A stretch of 64,000 nucleotides of DNA from contig NZ_CP014544.1 of NCBI RefSeq assembly GCF_001586255.1, forward strand, positions 1,767,501 to 1,831,500, read 5' to 3'. Both the position numbers and the translations under genes were made by a program. This stretch comes from Zhongshania aliphaticivorans (GTDB lineage Bacteria; Pseudomonadota; Gammaproteobacteria; Pseudomonadales; Spongiibacteraceae). Below are positions 47,079 to 55,758 of this stretch, one piece after another (the first letter of the stretch is position 1; every line of letters starts with the position of its first letter). Below the pieces are notes generated by a model, which had not been told where the DNA came from, did not search any database, and worked only from the letters and a program-made list of their open reading frames with translations.

Positions 47079-48545
47079 ATGGATCAACAATTAATACTTA
47101 TCATTGCCGGTATCGCGGCAATAGCACTTTGCCTTGGTCTTGGCGCAGGACTCTTGATTCAGCGTAAAATTGCTGGAGTTCAGCTTGAGGCGCGACAAGC
47201 GGAGATAGCGGGTTTGCAGCTAAATATAGAGCAGCAAACAAGGCAATTGGCGGAGGTGCAGCACAGCCTATCGACGTGCCGAGAGCAATTGCAGACCAGT
47301 CAGCGCGACCTTGCAGTAAATGTTGATCGCGTGGCCCAGCAAGCCGACGCACTGGCGGCGAGCCGCGCCAGCCTGAGCCAATACGAGCAAAACAGCAGTG
47401 AATTAAAAGCGGAGCTTGCCCGCCAGCAGAGCGCCTATCAACATTTGCAATCCGCGACCGCGGAACAGATCGCCTTACTCAGTGACGCCAAAAAGCAATT
47501 AACGGATCAATTTGAGCAATTAGCAAACCGTATTTTTGATGAAAAAAGTCAGCGTTTCCAGAGCCACAGTCGCGAAGCATTAGAGTTACAGTTAAAACCC
47601 TTTCGCGATCAGCTCCTTGAATTTCGTGGTCGGGTAGATCATATCTATAGCGATGAAAATCGCGAGCGCGGTGAGCTCAAAGAGCAGCTTAAAAACCTGC
47701 AGGAGATGAACCGCAATATTAGCAAAGAAGCCCAAAACCTCACTCGGGCCCTAAAAGGCGACAACAAAGCCCAGGGCAATTGGGGTGAGGTTATTCTAGA
47801 GCGGGTGCTCGAAGAGTCTGGGCTGCGCAAGGGGCATGAGTATTTAACCCAGCAGAGTTTTACAGATGAGAGCGGCAAGCGACGTCAGCCCGATGTTATT
47901 GTGCGCCTGCCCGACGACAAAGACATTGTTATTGACGCCAAGGTCTCTTTGCTTGCCTATGAACGTTATTGCAGTAGCGACGATGAGGGCGAGCGGCAGG
48001 CGTTTTTACGAGAGCATGCCCAGTCGGTGAAAGCGCATATTAATGGTTTGAGCACCAAGGGCTACGAGCATATTGAAGGCCTGCGCACCCTCGATTTTGT
48101 GTTTATTTTTATTCCAGTAGAAGCCGCATTTATGGCGGCCTTTGAACATGATCCAGAACTATTCCGCAGTGCGTATGAGAAAAACATCATTGTGGTGGGG
48201 CCAACAACCCTGCTCGCCACCTTGCGCACGGTGCAGAGTATTTGGCGCTATGAGCGACAAAATCAAAACGCTGAAAAAATCGCAAAAGAGGCCGGCGCGC
48301 TGCACGACCAGTTTGCGCTGGTTGTGCAGTCCTTAGAAGATATTGGCAAACATTTGGATCGCGGCCGCGATGCCTTTGATAAAACCATGAGTCGAATGAC
48401 GGTTGGGCGTGGCAATCTGGTTGGCCGAGTAAGCCGTCTGGAGGCGCTTGGCGCCAAGGTCAAAAAATCTTTACCGGTTGCACTGACAGATCGCGCCGAT
48501 GTGGACTTTGAGGACAATACTGACCTCGATAGCGAACCGAATTAA
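47079..48545 (+). CDS. rmuC: DNA recombination protein RmuC
   Basis: 488 residues. One N-terminal membrane helix (LILIIAGIAAIALCLGLGAG), a long coiled coil to about residue 200, then the RmuC nuclease-like domain (GNWGEVILERVLEESGL, PDVIVRLPDDKDIVIDAKVS, YEKNIIVVGPTTLLATL). RmuC limits recombination between inverted repeats. Standalone gene. Confidence 0.97.
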   Translation: MDQQLILIIAGIAAIALCLGLGAGLLIQRKIAGVQLEARQAEIAGLQLNIEQQTRQLAEVQHSLSTCREQLQTSQRDLAVNVDRVAQQADALAASRASLSQYEQNSSELKAELARQQSAYQHLQSATAEQIALLSDAKKQLTDQFEQLANRIFDEKSQRFQSHSREALELQLKPFRDQLLEFRGRVDHIYSDENRERGELKEQLKNLQEMNRNISKEAQNLTRALKGDNKAQGNWGEVILERVLEESGLRKGHEYLTQQSFTDESGKRRQPDVIVRLPDDKDIVIDAKVSLLAYERYCSSDDEGERQAFLREHAQSVKAHINGLSTKGYEHIEGLRTLDFVFIFIPVEAAFMAAFEHDPELFRSAYEKNIIVVGPTTLLATLRTVQSIWRYERQNQNAEKIAKEAGALHDQFALVVQSLEDIGKHLDRGRDAFDKTMSRMTVGRGNLVGRVSRLEALGAKVKKSLPVALTDRADVDFEDNTDLDSEPN

Positions 48546-48578
48546 TCAATCAACGTGTATTAGCAAAGGAGAATTGAC

Positions 48579-49052
48579 GTGGCTTTACCAAAAGTTGGCA
48601 ATCTTGCACCTGCATTCAGCCTGCAAAATCAAGACGGAGAGACCGTTAGCTTAAAAGACTTTAAGGGCAAAAAAGGTGTGATACTGTATTTTTACCCACG
48701 AGCGTCAACACCGGGTTGCACCATGCAAGCTTGCGGCTTACGAGACGTGCACGGCGAATTGGATAAGCTGGGCTACCAAGTGCTGGGCGTGAGTTTTGAT
48801 CCGGTTGCCAAAATTAAGAAATTTCATGACAAGTACGAGCTAAACTTCCCCTTACTCTCCGACGAAGATCACGCCATTATCGATAAATACGGGTGCTGGC
48901 AGCTGAAGAAGTTTATGGGTAAAGAAAATATGGGCACTGTTAGAACCACCTTTATTATTGGTGAAGACGGCCGCTTACTTAAAATCATGGATAAATTTAA
49001 AACTAAATCGCACCACGAAACACTTATGGAAGTGCTGGACGAATTGTCCTAG
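48579..49052 (+). CDS. bcp: Thioredoxin-dependent peroxiredoxin Bcp/PrxQ
   Basis: 157 residues from GTG 48579 with AAAGGAGA upstream. The peroxidatic and nearby resolving Cys are in RASTPGCTMQACGLRD, so it is the intramolecular disulfide type. LGVSFDPVAKIKKFHDKYEL and RTTFIIGEDG are family features. It reduces hydrogen peroxide and organic peroxides using thioredoxin. Confidence 0.96.
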   Translation: MALPKVGNLAPAFSLQNQDGETVSLKDFKGKKGVILYFYPRASTPGCTMQACGLRDVHGELDKLGYQVLGVSFDPVAKIKKFHDKYELNFPLLSDEDHAIIDKYGCWQLKKFMGKENMGTVRTTFIIGEDGRLLKIMDKFKTKSHHETLMEVLDELS

Positions 49053-49112
49053 TAGTCTATTTGCATGCACCGGCTAGCCGCGCGCTGAAAACTGGCGTCT
49101 GGCCGGTGAGTA

Positions 49113-49553
49113 TTAGGTGCTGAGCTTGTCTTCAGTATTGTCTGTAGCTGTGTTGCCGGGTGACTTTCCTTCCTGCTTAAATTCTAGGTATTTCGTTAAA
49201 TCCTTGGCGACCATATCGAGGCACAGTTTTAATACCACGGCGTCATCGAGAAAGCCTGCTACCGGGATATAGTCGGGCAGGGCGTCCATTGGCATTAATA
49301 TATAGAGTAGGGCTGTGCTTATTGAACCCAGTGACCACCACGGCACCTCCCTATAGTCGCCCTTTACGTAATCCTGAACCAAATTAAACAGTATTTTCAC
49401 TTGGTTGATATACGGCGCGAGTGACGCGTTGTTGGTCACCCTGTTGAGAATACCTTGGCGATTGCTGAGGGCTTTTTGAAGAGTGGCGTCGTCGAGTTCG
49501 GCGGCACCTTCGTCAAGCACGTGCTTGGCGCGCTTTTTAGAGAAAAACAACAT
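49113..49553 (-). CDS. YkvA-family DUF1232 protein
   Basis: 146 residues from ATG 49553 (GTG 49565 in frame). The central DUF1232 motif STALLYILMPMDALPDYIPV with GFLDDAVVLKLCLDMVAKDL is a hydrophobic hairpin typical of the family. N-terminus is charged (FFSKKRAKHVLDEGAAEL). Membrane-associated, unknown role. Converges with bcp. Confidence 0.9.
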   Translation of the reverse strand: MLFFSKKRAKHVLDEGAAELDDATLQKALSNRQGILNRVTNNASLAPYINQVKILFNLVQDYVKGDYREVPWWSLGSISTALLYILMPMDALPDYIPVAGFLDDAVVLKLCLDMVAKDLTKYLEFKQEGKSPGNTATDNTEDKLST

Positions 49554-49610
49554 AGCGACACTCACATTAAAGATGATGTCGCTGATATTACGGCTTATAG
49601 GCAGTAGCGC

Positions 49611-49635
49611 AAACCCCTCATTTTAAAGAGGGGGG
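49611..49635 (-). terminator. Hairpin after the acyl-CoA synthetase gene
   Basis: CCCCTC (49614-49619), an 8-nt loop and GAGGGG (49628-49633). On the minus strand it is followed by only TTT, so efficiency is doubtful. Confidence 0.5.
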
Positions 49636-49646
49636 TATTAGGCAGT

Positions 49647-51335
49647 CTATTTCACGAAACGCTGAACGAGATCGCGTTTGAGGACTTTGCCGGTGGCGTT
49701 GCGCGGCAATTCCTCTTCCACAAACCACACATGGCTCGGTTGCTTAAAGGCCGCGAGCTTATCCGCCAAATAGTCTTTGACGTCAGTTTCGCTAAGCGTG
49801 GCACCGTCGCGAATACGGATGACGGCGCCGGGCGTTTCACCCAGACGTTCATCGGGCACTGCAATAATCGCGCTGTCGGCAATCGCTGCGTGCTGGCTGA
49901 GGCAGGCTTCGATTTCCGCGGGGTAGATATTTTCACCGCCGCGAATAATGAGGTCTTTGGCTCGATCTACCAAAAACACGAAGTTTTCATCATCCAGATA
50001 GCCGATGTCGCCCGTGGCCATCCAACCATGTGCAAAATTTTCGGCGGTGGCTTCTGGTTTATTCCAGTAGGCAGTGATATTACAGGCTGATTTCAGCCAA
50101 ATTTCGCCTACTTCACCTTTAGGAAGCGTAGCGCCCTCGGGGCTTCTGGTTTGCCATTCGACTAGCGGCGATAGTGTGCCGGCACTTTTGGGCTTATAGA
50201 AATACGCATCACCGGTGCAGCTGGCGCAAATTGCGTTGGTTTCGGTCATGCCGTAACCAGTGCCAACGTAGGCGTCGCCGAGGTTTTCGCTAATTGTGCT
50301 TTTAAAGCTCGGTGGGCAGGCCGTGCCGCCGCCGCCAATAGAGAACAAACTGGTGGTGTCGGTTGCCTTGAACTTGGGATGGCGCAATAAATCCACGACC
50401 ATGGACGGCACGGCGCTAAAGATAGTGACACGTTCCTTTTCGATCAAGGCGAGCGCGTCTTCCGCAGACCATTTGTACATCATGACGGTTTTACGACCAG
50501 CGCGTAGATTGAGTAAGAAGGCCGCGTAACAACCGGAAACATGGAAGAGGGGTACGCTGAGTAAGGTGCAGGGCGCAAAGCCGGTACTGAACATTTTGCG
50601 AATGGCCTCTGGGTTGGCCATGGCCGAGCAGGTGCCGTGAAATTCAAAGCTAAAGATCGCTTGGCAGATGTTACCGTGGCTAGACACTGCACCTTTGGGT
50701 CGACCGGTCGTGCCAGAGGTGTACATAATCTGCGCAATATCGTCGCTTTCGCAATCCACTTCCGGCATTGCCGCGCCGAGATGGGCGTTAATAATAGCGT
50801 CGAAACTCAAGCATTCTGCCGAGCCGGTGGCGCCAACCAATATAACTTGGCAAGCAAGTTCGCTGGGCGCTGCGGTAATTGTGTCATAGCGTGCTTGGTC
50901 GCAAACCACCCATTTGGCCATAGCGTCACCGAGGCCATAAGCCAATTCGTCGGCGCTGCCCCAGGAGTTCAATGGCACCACCACCGCGCCGATACTGACA
51001 ATCGCGTAGTAGGCAATCATCCACTCGGGGTTATTTCTCATCGCAATCGCAATGCGGTCGCCTTTATTGATACTGAGTTCGGAAACTAAGTAGTGGGCTA
51101 GTGCGTCGGCGCGGGCGAAAAAATCATCGAAGCTCAGGCGTTGATCCTGATAAACCAAAAACTCCTGGGGGCCAAATCCACGGCCGGGCTCAAGTAGCGC
51201 GCGCAGGGTGTTTGGCGCATTTTTATAGAATCGTAGTTCGGTATCACCGCATTGCCGAGTTTCTATTTCAAAGGGGGCGCCGGGCTGGCAAAGCTGTTCG
51301 GTGGCGGAGTGTAGGCGTGCGGCAATATCATTCAT
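49647..51335 (-). CDS. Class I AMP-forming acyl-CoA synthetase
   Basis: 562 residues. The ATP-binding motif is IMYTSGTTGRPKGAVSSHGN, followed by YGMTETNAICAS, GWMATGDIGYLDDENFVFLV and the C-terminal catalytic Lys in LPRNATGKVLKRDL. The family makes acyl-AMP, then acyl-CoA; chain length or steroid/aromatic specificity cannot be read from sequence. It is followed in the same transcript order by nothing, and preceded by an NTF2-like gene 23 bp upstream, suggesting a two-gene catabolic unit. Confidence 0.95.
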   Translation of the reverse strand: MNDIAARLHSATEQLCQPGAPFEIETRQCGDTELRFYKNAPNTLRALLEPGRGFGPQEFLVYQDQRLSFDDFFARADALAHYLVSELSINKGDRIAIAMRNNPEWMIAYYAIVSIGAVVVPLNSWGSADELAYGLGDAMAKWVVCDQARYDTITAAPSELACQVILVGATGSAECLSFDAIINAHLGAAMPEVDCESDDIAQIMYTSGTTGRPKGAVSSHGNICQAIFSFEFHGTCSAMANPEAIRKMFSTGFAPCTLLSVPLFHVSGCYAAFLLNLRAGRKTVMMYKWSAEDALALIEKERVTIFSAVPSMVVDLLRHPKFKATDTTSLFSIGGGGTACPPSFKSTISENLGDAYVGTGYGMTETNAICASCTGDAYFYKPKSAGTLSPLVEWQTRSPEGATLPKGEVGEIWLKSACNITAYWNKPEATAENFAHGWMATGDIGYLDDENFVFLVDRAKDLIIRGGENIYPAEIEACLSQHAAIADSAIIAVPDERLGETPGAVIRIRDGATLSETDVKDYLADKLAAFKQPSHVWFVEEELPRNATGKVLKRDLVQRFVK

Positions 51336-51358
51336 CTTTAATCACTTATTCGTTTGGT

Positions 51359-51841
51359 TTACGGCTTTGGCTCAAACATATTGTGCGTAAATGTCAGGGT
51401 AGCAGGGATTGGTGCATTTACGGTTTCCATGATTCGCGCGTATTCGGTGTGGCAGATCTTCCATAAGCCATCTTCAATACGGTAGTGGTCAGTGTAAATA
51501 GCGGTACCAAAGAGCATCCAGTTTTGTTCTTTATTGAATACGAGGTCTTGCAAATACCAGATTCCCTTGGCGTTAGTGGGGCTCTCCAGCTCAATTTCGG
51601 GGTGATGACAATTATGCATGGTCAGTACCGACGGCGAGCCCATGTGGCCGCGTAAACCACTGATGAGTTCGTCGCGGTTATCGAAGCTGTATTTACCGTC
51701 ATCGTATCGCGCGGTGCAATCGGCCGTCAGGGTACTGGCGAGTAGATCCCAGTCGTGGGTGTCGACTGCGCGTAAGTAGGTATATTTGAGTTTTTTGATT
51801 TGCTCAATTGCAAGTAGCGCTTCTAGGCCGGATTGAGTCAT
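51359..51841 (-). CDS. NTF2/SnoaL-like nuclear transport factor 2 family protein
   Basis: 160 residues. AIEQIKKLKYTYLRAVDTHD, then LTADCTARYDDGKYSF, TMHNCHHPEIELES and DGLWKICHTEYARIME, is the cone-shaped alpha+beta barrel of SnoaL/scytalone dehydratase-like proteins. A His/Asp pair lines the predicted cavity. It may be a small-molecule isomerase or dehydratase acting with the downstream acyl-CoA synthetase; unproven. Confidence 0.88.
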   Translation of the reverse strand: MTQSGLEALLAIEQIKKLKYTYLRAVDTHDWDLLASTLTADCTARYDDGKYSFDNRDELISGLRGHMGSPSVLTMHNCHHPEIELESPTNAKGIWYLQDLVFNKEQNWMLFGTAIYTDHYRIEDGLWKICHTEYARIMETVNAPIPATLTFTHNMFEPKP

Positions 51842-52005
51842 TGTTATTGTCCATCTCTGTTCAGGTATTAGACGCCCATATTAGGGTTAGTAGGCAGGTC
51901 TGGGCATGATCCAAATGGATGAATAGGGTCAATAGTAAATAAGTGAACCTGCCTTTGCGGTTTTTGGTAAGCTGAGCACCGAATTTTTTAAGAGGAGTTG
52001 CACTG

Positions 52006-52776
52006 GTGCGTATCATTACTGCGAATACCAATGGTATTCGATCAGCAGGCCGCAAAGGCTTTTTTGAATGGCTGGCTAAGCAAGATGCGGATGTTGTCTG
52101 TATTCAGGAAACCAAGGCGCAGCGCGATCAGCTAGAAGACCCCTTGTATCACCCCGAAGGCTATACCACCATTTACTGCGATGCGATCAAAAAAGGCTAT
52201 AGCGGTACTGCTATGTACTGCAAAAAGCCACCAAACAAAGTGACGACGGCGCTGGGCTGGGACCCGCTAGATAGCGAAGGACGCTATATTCGTGCTGACT
52301 ACGATAATATCAGCGTTATTTCCATGTACTTGCCCTCGGGCTCTAGTGGAGAGGAAGCGCAGGCCCGCAAAGATGTTTTTCTCGCCAAAATCTACCCTCA
52401 TTTTCTTGAACTCAAAGCCAGTGGTAGGGAGCTAGTGATTTGCGCCGATTGGAATATTTGCCACAAAGAAATTGATTTAAAGAATTGGAAGGCCAATCAA
52501 AAGAACTCGGGTTTTCTACCTCACGAGCGCGCCTGGCTGGATAAAGTCTATGAGGAGGGCGGCTTTGTTGATGCCTTTCGTGAGATTAATCAAGAGGCGG
52601 TGTATACCTGGTGGTCGAATCGTGGCCAAGCTTATGCCAATAATGTGGGGTGGCGGCTCGACTACCATGTTATTACGCCGGGATTAGTACCCACGATTAA
52701 GGCAGCAGACGTCTATACTGACGAGCGTTTCTCAGATCACGCGCCCTTTACCATGGACTACGATTACTCGCTTTGA
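52006..52776 (+). CDS. xthA: Exodeoxyribonuclease III / AP endonuclease
   Basis: 256 residues from GTG 52006 with AAGAGGAG upstream. EEP nuclease fold: ITANTNGIRSAGRKGFFEWL, VVCIQETKA, ICADWNICHKEIDLKNWK and SDHAPFTMDY supply the metal and catalytic residues. It repairs abasic sites. Confidence 0.96.
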   Translation: MRIITANTNGIRSAGRKGFFEWLAKQDADVVCIQETKAQRDQLEDPLYHPEGYTTIYCDAIKKGYSGTAMYCKKPPNKVTTALGWDPLDSEGRYIRADYDNISVISMYLPSGSSGEEAQARKDVFLAKIYPHFLELKASGRELVICADWNICHKEIDLKNWKANQKNSGFLPHERAWLDKVYEEGGFVDAFREINQEAVYTWWSNRGQAYANNVGWRLDYHVITPGLVPTIKAADVYTDERFSDHAPFTMDYDYSL

Positions 52777-52817
52777 AGTTTGGCCTTGTGTACTATGGCA
52801 GGCGTATTTTCAGTACT

Positions 52818-52846
52818 GCAGGCGCGTTGCCTGCGGTGTTATTTTT
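52818..52846 (+). terminator. Terminator after exonuclease III
   Basis: GCAGGC (52818-52823), 5-nt loop, GCCTGC (52829-52834), then GGTGTTATTTTT. It lies 41 bp past the stop and 30 bp before yajC. Confidence 0.55.
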
Positions 52847-52875
52847 AGCAATAGTTTGATTGAGAAGGACGTGTA

Positions 52876-53214
52876 ATGAGTTTTTTCATCTCCCAAGCCC
52901 ATGCCCAGACTGCTGGTGCAGCAGGCGCCCCCGCCGGTGCCGATTTATTCCAGATAGGCTTCTTGGTATTAATGTTTGGTCTGTTTTACTTCATTGCTAT
53001 TCGCCCTCAGCGCAAGCGCCAGAAAGAACACGCCGCTATGGTTGCGGCACTGGCCAAGGGTGACGAAGTTGTGACCACCAGTGGTATTTTGGGTAAGGTC
53101 ACCAAGATTGACGACAGCTATGTTGCACTGAGTGTTACCGATAATGTTGAATTGAAATTTCAACGCTCATCAATTCATGCCGTTCTGCCCAAAGGCACTC
53201 TAAAAGCAATTTAA
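52876..53214 (+). CDS. yajC: Preprotein translocase accessory subunit YajC
   Basis: 112 residues. Short N-terminal Ala/Gly-rich part, one membrane helix (LFQIGFLVLMFGLFYFIAIR), then PQRKRQKEHAAMVAALAKGD and EVVTTSGILGKVTKID, the YajC domain. It joins SecDF in the membrane. AGAAGGA precedes the ATG. secD and secF normally follow directly but are absent here, and a terminator comes straight after. Confidence 0.96.
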   Translation: MSFFISQAHAQTAGAAGAPAGADLFQIGFLVLMFGLFYFIAIRPQRKRQKEHAAMVAALAKGDEVVTTSGILGKVTKIDDSYVALSVTDNVELKFQRSSIHAVLPKGTLKAI

Positions 53215-53223
53215 ACATTGCCC

Positions 53224-53253
53224 GCGCTCTGTGATCGCAGGGCGCTTTTCTTT
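53224..53253 (+). terminator. Rho-independent terminator of yajC
   Basis: GCGCTCTG and CAGGGCGC pair over 8 bp with one G-U, loop TGATCG, followed by TTTTCTTT. It begins 10 bp after the stop codon. Confidence 0.85.
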
Positions 53254-53265
53254 ACAGGTGACAAT

Positions 53266-54309
53266 ATGCCTGAGAAATCACGTAGCAATATCCCACCGCC
53301 AGATTTTGTAAGCGCCAACAATCCACCTCGTCTGCATTTAGCCCAATTGCCCACACCTATGCAACTCCTCAGTCGTCTTAGTGAACGCTATAGTGGGCCG
53401 CGCATTTGGGTGAAACGGGATGATCTAAGCGGCAGTGTGCTGTCGGGCAACAAAATCCGGAAATTGGAATTTAATCTCGCCCAAGCCCTTGCCGAAGGCT
53501 GTGACACGGTCATTACGTGTGGTGGCATACAGTCGAATCACTGCAGGGCAACGGCCTTGCTCTGCGCGCAATTAGGGCTTAAATGCCATTTATTGTTGCG
53601 CGGCCATCGAGCCGATAGCGCCGACGGCAATTTATTGCTAGATCAATTGGCTGGTGCTGAGATTTCTTATTATCCGCCAGCGCAGTTTCAGCGAGAACTT
53701 GATTCCTTGCTGCTCGACTGTCAACAAGCCTATGCGAGCAGTGGTCGTAAAGCCTTTATTATTCCCACTGGTGCCTCAGATGCCATTGGCGTGTGGGGCT
53801 ATGTGCAGGCCTGCGCCGAGTTACAGGAAGATTTTCAGCGTCACGGTATCGATCCAAAGCATATTATTTGCGCAACTGGCTCGGGCGGCACCCAGGCCGG
53901 ATTGACTGTCGGAGTAGCGGCTTACGGCATTGACGCCCAAGTATGGGGTGTGAATGTTTGTGACGACGAGGCGTGGTTTGTCAATAAAGTGAACAGCGAC
54001 CTGCAGAGTTGGGAGCGTCGCTACCAAACTGGCATAGACCTTGATTGTTTGTCGGTAATGGTGATCGACGGTTACGTCGGCCCGGGTTACGCCCAAGCCG
54101 ACGATGAGATTTACCGCTGTATTGCCGACGTGGCTGCGACCGAGGGCTTGGTCCTCGACCCGGTCTATACCGGAAAGGCCTTTTTCGGCATGTTAGATCA
54201 ACTGCAAAAAGGCCTCTTTGGTAGCACCGGTGATATTGTATTTGTTCATACGGGCGGGGTTTACGGCTTGTTTCCCCAGCGCAGCCATTTTGACTTTTTA
54301 AATACCTGA
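53266..54309 (+). CDS. D-cysteine desulfhydrase / ACC deaminase-like PLP enzyme
   Basis: 347 residues from ATG 53266 with AGGTGAC upstream; an earlier in-frame start overlaps the terminator. The PLP lysine is in SVLSGNKIRKLEFN, the phosphate-binding loop in ATGSGGTQAGLTVG, and CGGIQSNHCRATALLC is the fold-type II signature. This group includes D-cysteine desulfhydrase and 1-aminocyclopropane-1-carboxylate deaminase-like proteins; discriminating residues are not decisive by eye. Neighbours handle alanine, which favours D-amino-acid metabolism. Confidence 0.87.
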   Translation: MPEKSRSNIPPPDFVSANNPPRLHLAQLPTPMQLLSRLSERYSGPRIWVKRDDLSGSVLSGNKIRKLEFNLAQALAEGCDTVITCGGIQSNHCRATALLCAQLGLKCHLLLRGHRADSADGNLLLDQLAGAEISYYPPAQFQRELDSLLLDCQQAYASSGRKAFIIPTGASDAIGVWGYVQACAELQEDFQRHGIDPKHIICATGSGGTQAGLTVGVAAYGIDAQVWGVNVCDDEAWFVNKVNSDLQSWERRYQTGIDLDCLSVMVIDGYVGPGYAQADDEIYRCIADVAATEGLVLDPVYTGKAFFGMLDQLQKGLFGSTGDIVFVHTGGVYGLFPQRSHFDFLNT

Positions 54310-54351
54310 GCGCCAATTGCTAACGAATAACAACAAACTAAAGGAATATTA

Positions 54352-55698
54352 ATGGAGCAGATAAGCGGATTTGTCGGTGTTATCAACGGCATCGTTTGGG
54401 GGCCGCTGATGCTGGTGCTCATTTTAGGCACGGGCGCCTACCTGATGGTGGGTCTGCGCTTGATGCCGATACGGCAAATTGGGCCGGCATTTAAATTAAT
54501 GCTGGCAGGGCGTAAGAGTGGGCCGGGGGAGGGGGAGATAAGCCCTTTTCAGGCCTTAATGACCTCGCTTTCGGCGACCATTGGCACGGGTAATATTGCG
54601 GGGGTGGCGACGGCAATTGCATTAGGTGGGCCTGGCGCATTGTTTTGGATGTGGTGCACGGCCTTAGTGGGGATGGCCACCAAATACGCTGAGGCAGTCT
54701 GCGCCGTGCATTATCGAGAGCAGGACAGCGAAGGTAATTTTAGCGGCGGGCCAATGTACTACATTAAAAATGGCCTTGGTAAGCGCTGGCAGTGGTTGGC
54801 AACGTGTTTTGCCGTGTTCGGCGCTATTGCCGGTTTTGGCATAGGCAATACCGTGCAGGCAAACTCGGTCGCTGACGCGATGAACGGTGCCTTTGGTGTG
54901 CCCGTGTGGATTAGCGCTCTAGTTATGTTTGTTGGCGTGGGACTGGTGATATTAGGTGGCGTGAAACGTATTGCGAGCGTGGCCGGTTATTTAGTGCCAT
55001 TTATGGCAATTGCCTATATGGCGGTTGGAATACTGGCGTTGTTAATGAATTTATCGGCATTGCCGGGGGTGGTCGAGTTAATATTTTACTCGGCATTTAA
55101 TGGCACTGCTGCGGTGGGCGGTTTTGCGGGTGCGGGCATTGTGGCGGCAATTCGTTTCGGTGTAGCTCGCGGTGTTTTTTCAAACGAAGCGGGACTTGGT
55201 AGCGCACCAATAGCCCACGCTGCGGCAAAGACCAATAATTCGGTGCGTCAGGGCATGATCGCAATGCTGGGCACTTTTATTGATACTATTTTGGTGTGCT
55301 CGGTGACCGGCTTTGTGATTTTACTGTCGGGGGAATGGCAAACAGGGGAAACCGGCGCGGCCCTGTCGGCCAGTTCATTTGAATCCTTGATACCCGGCGG
55401 TCACTATATTGTTGCGGTTGGCTTGGCCATTTTTGCGTTTACCACGATGCTGGGCTGGTCCTATTACGGAGAGCGCTGTGTTGTTTACTTTTTTGGCGAG
55501 AAAGGCGTTAAGCCGTTTAGAATCGCGTGGGTTTTAGCGATTCCAATGGGTGCAATGGCGAATCTTGGCTTTATTTGGCTGCTGGCCGATACCCTTAACG
55601 CCTTAATGGCCATCCCGAATCTAATTGCCTTGTTATTGCTGAGCCCGGTGGTGTTTCGTCTTACTAAAGAGCGTTTGCCGAGTATTCTTGCGCAATAG
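54352..55698 (+). CDS. Sodium:alanine symporter (AGCS family)
   Basis: 448 residues with about ten membrane helices. LMTSLSATIGTGNIAGVATA is the AGCS signature, with GGPMYYIKNGLGKRW and FSNEAGLGSAPIAHAAA further on. It imports alanine or glycine with Na+, in keeping with the sodium-based energetics implied by NQR. Confidence 0.96.
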   Translation: MEQISGFVGVINGIVWGPLMLVLILGTGAYLMVGLRLMPIRQIGPAFKLMLAGRKSGPGEGEISPFQALMTSLSATIGTGNIAGVATAIALGGPGALFWMWCTALVGMATKYAEAVCAVHYREQDSEGNFSGGPMYYIKNGLGKRWQWLATCFAVFGAIAGFGIGNTVQANSVADAMNGAFGVPVWISALVMFVGVGLVILGGVKRIASVAGYLVPFMAIAYMAVGILALLMNLSALPGVVELIFYSAFNGTAAVGGFAGAGIVAAIRFGVARGVFSNEAGLGSAPIAHAAAKTNNSVRQGMIAMLGTFIDTILVCSVTGFVILLSGEWQTGETGAALSASSFESLIPGGHYIVAVGLAIFAFTTMLGWSYYGERCVVYFFGEKGVKPFRIAWVLAIPMGAMANLGFIWLLADTLNALMAIPNLIALLLLSPVVFRLTKERLPSILAQ

Positions 55699-55758
55699 GC
55701 TTGCTGCGCGCTCAATGTGGGGGCCACAGGCGCGCTATTCACTGGCTACTTATTTTAC

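Noticed and set aside
51888-51951. Inverted repeat AGGCAGGT/ACCTGCCT upstream of exonuclease III
   Set aside because: Arms of 8 bp separated by about 50 bp are expected by chance in such a window.
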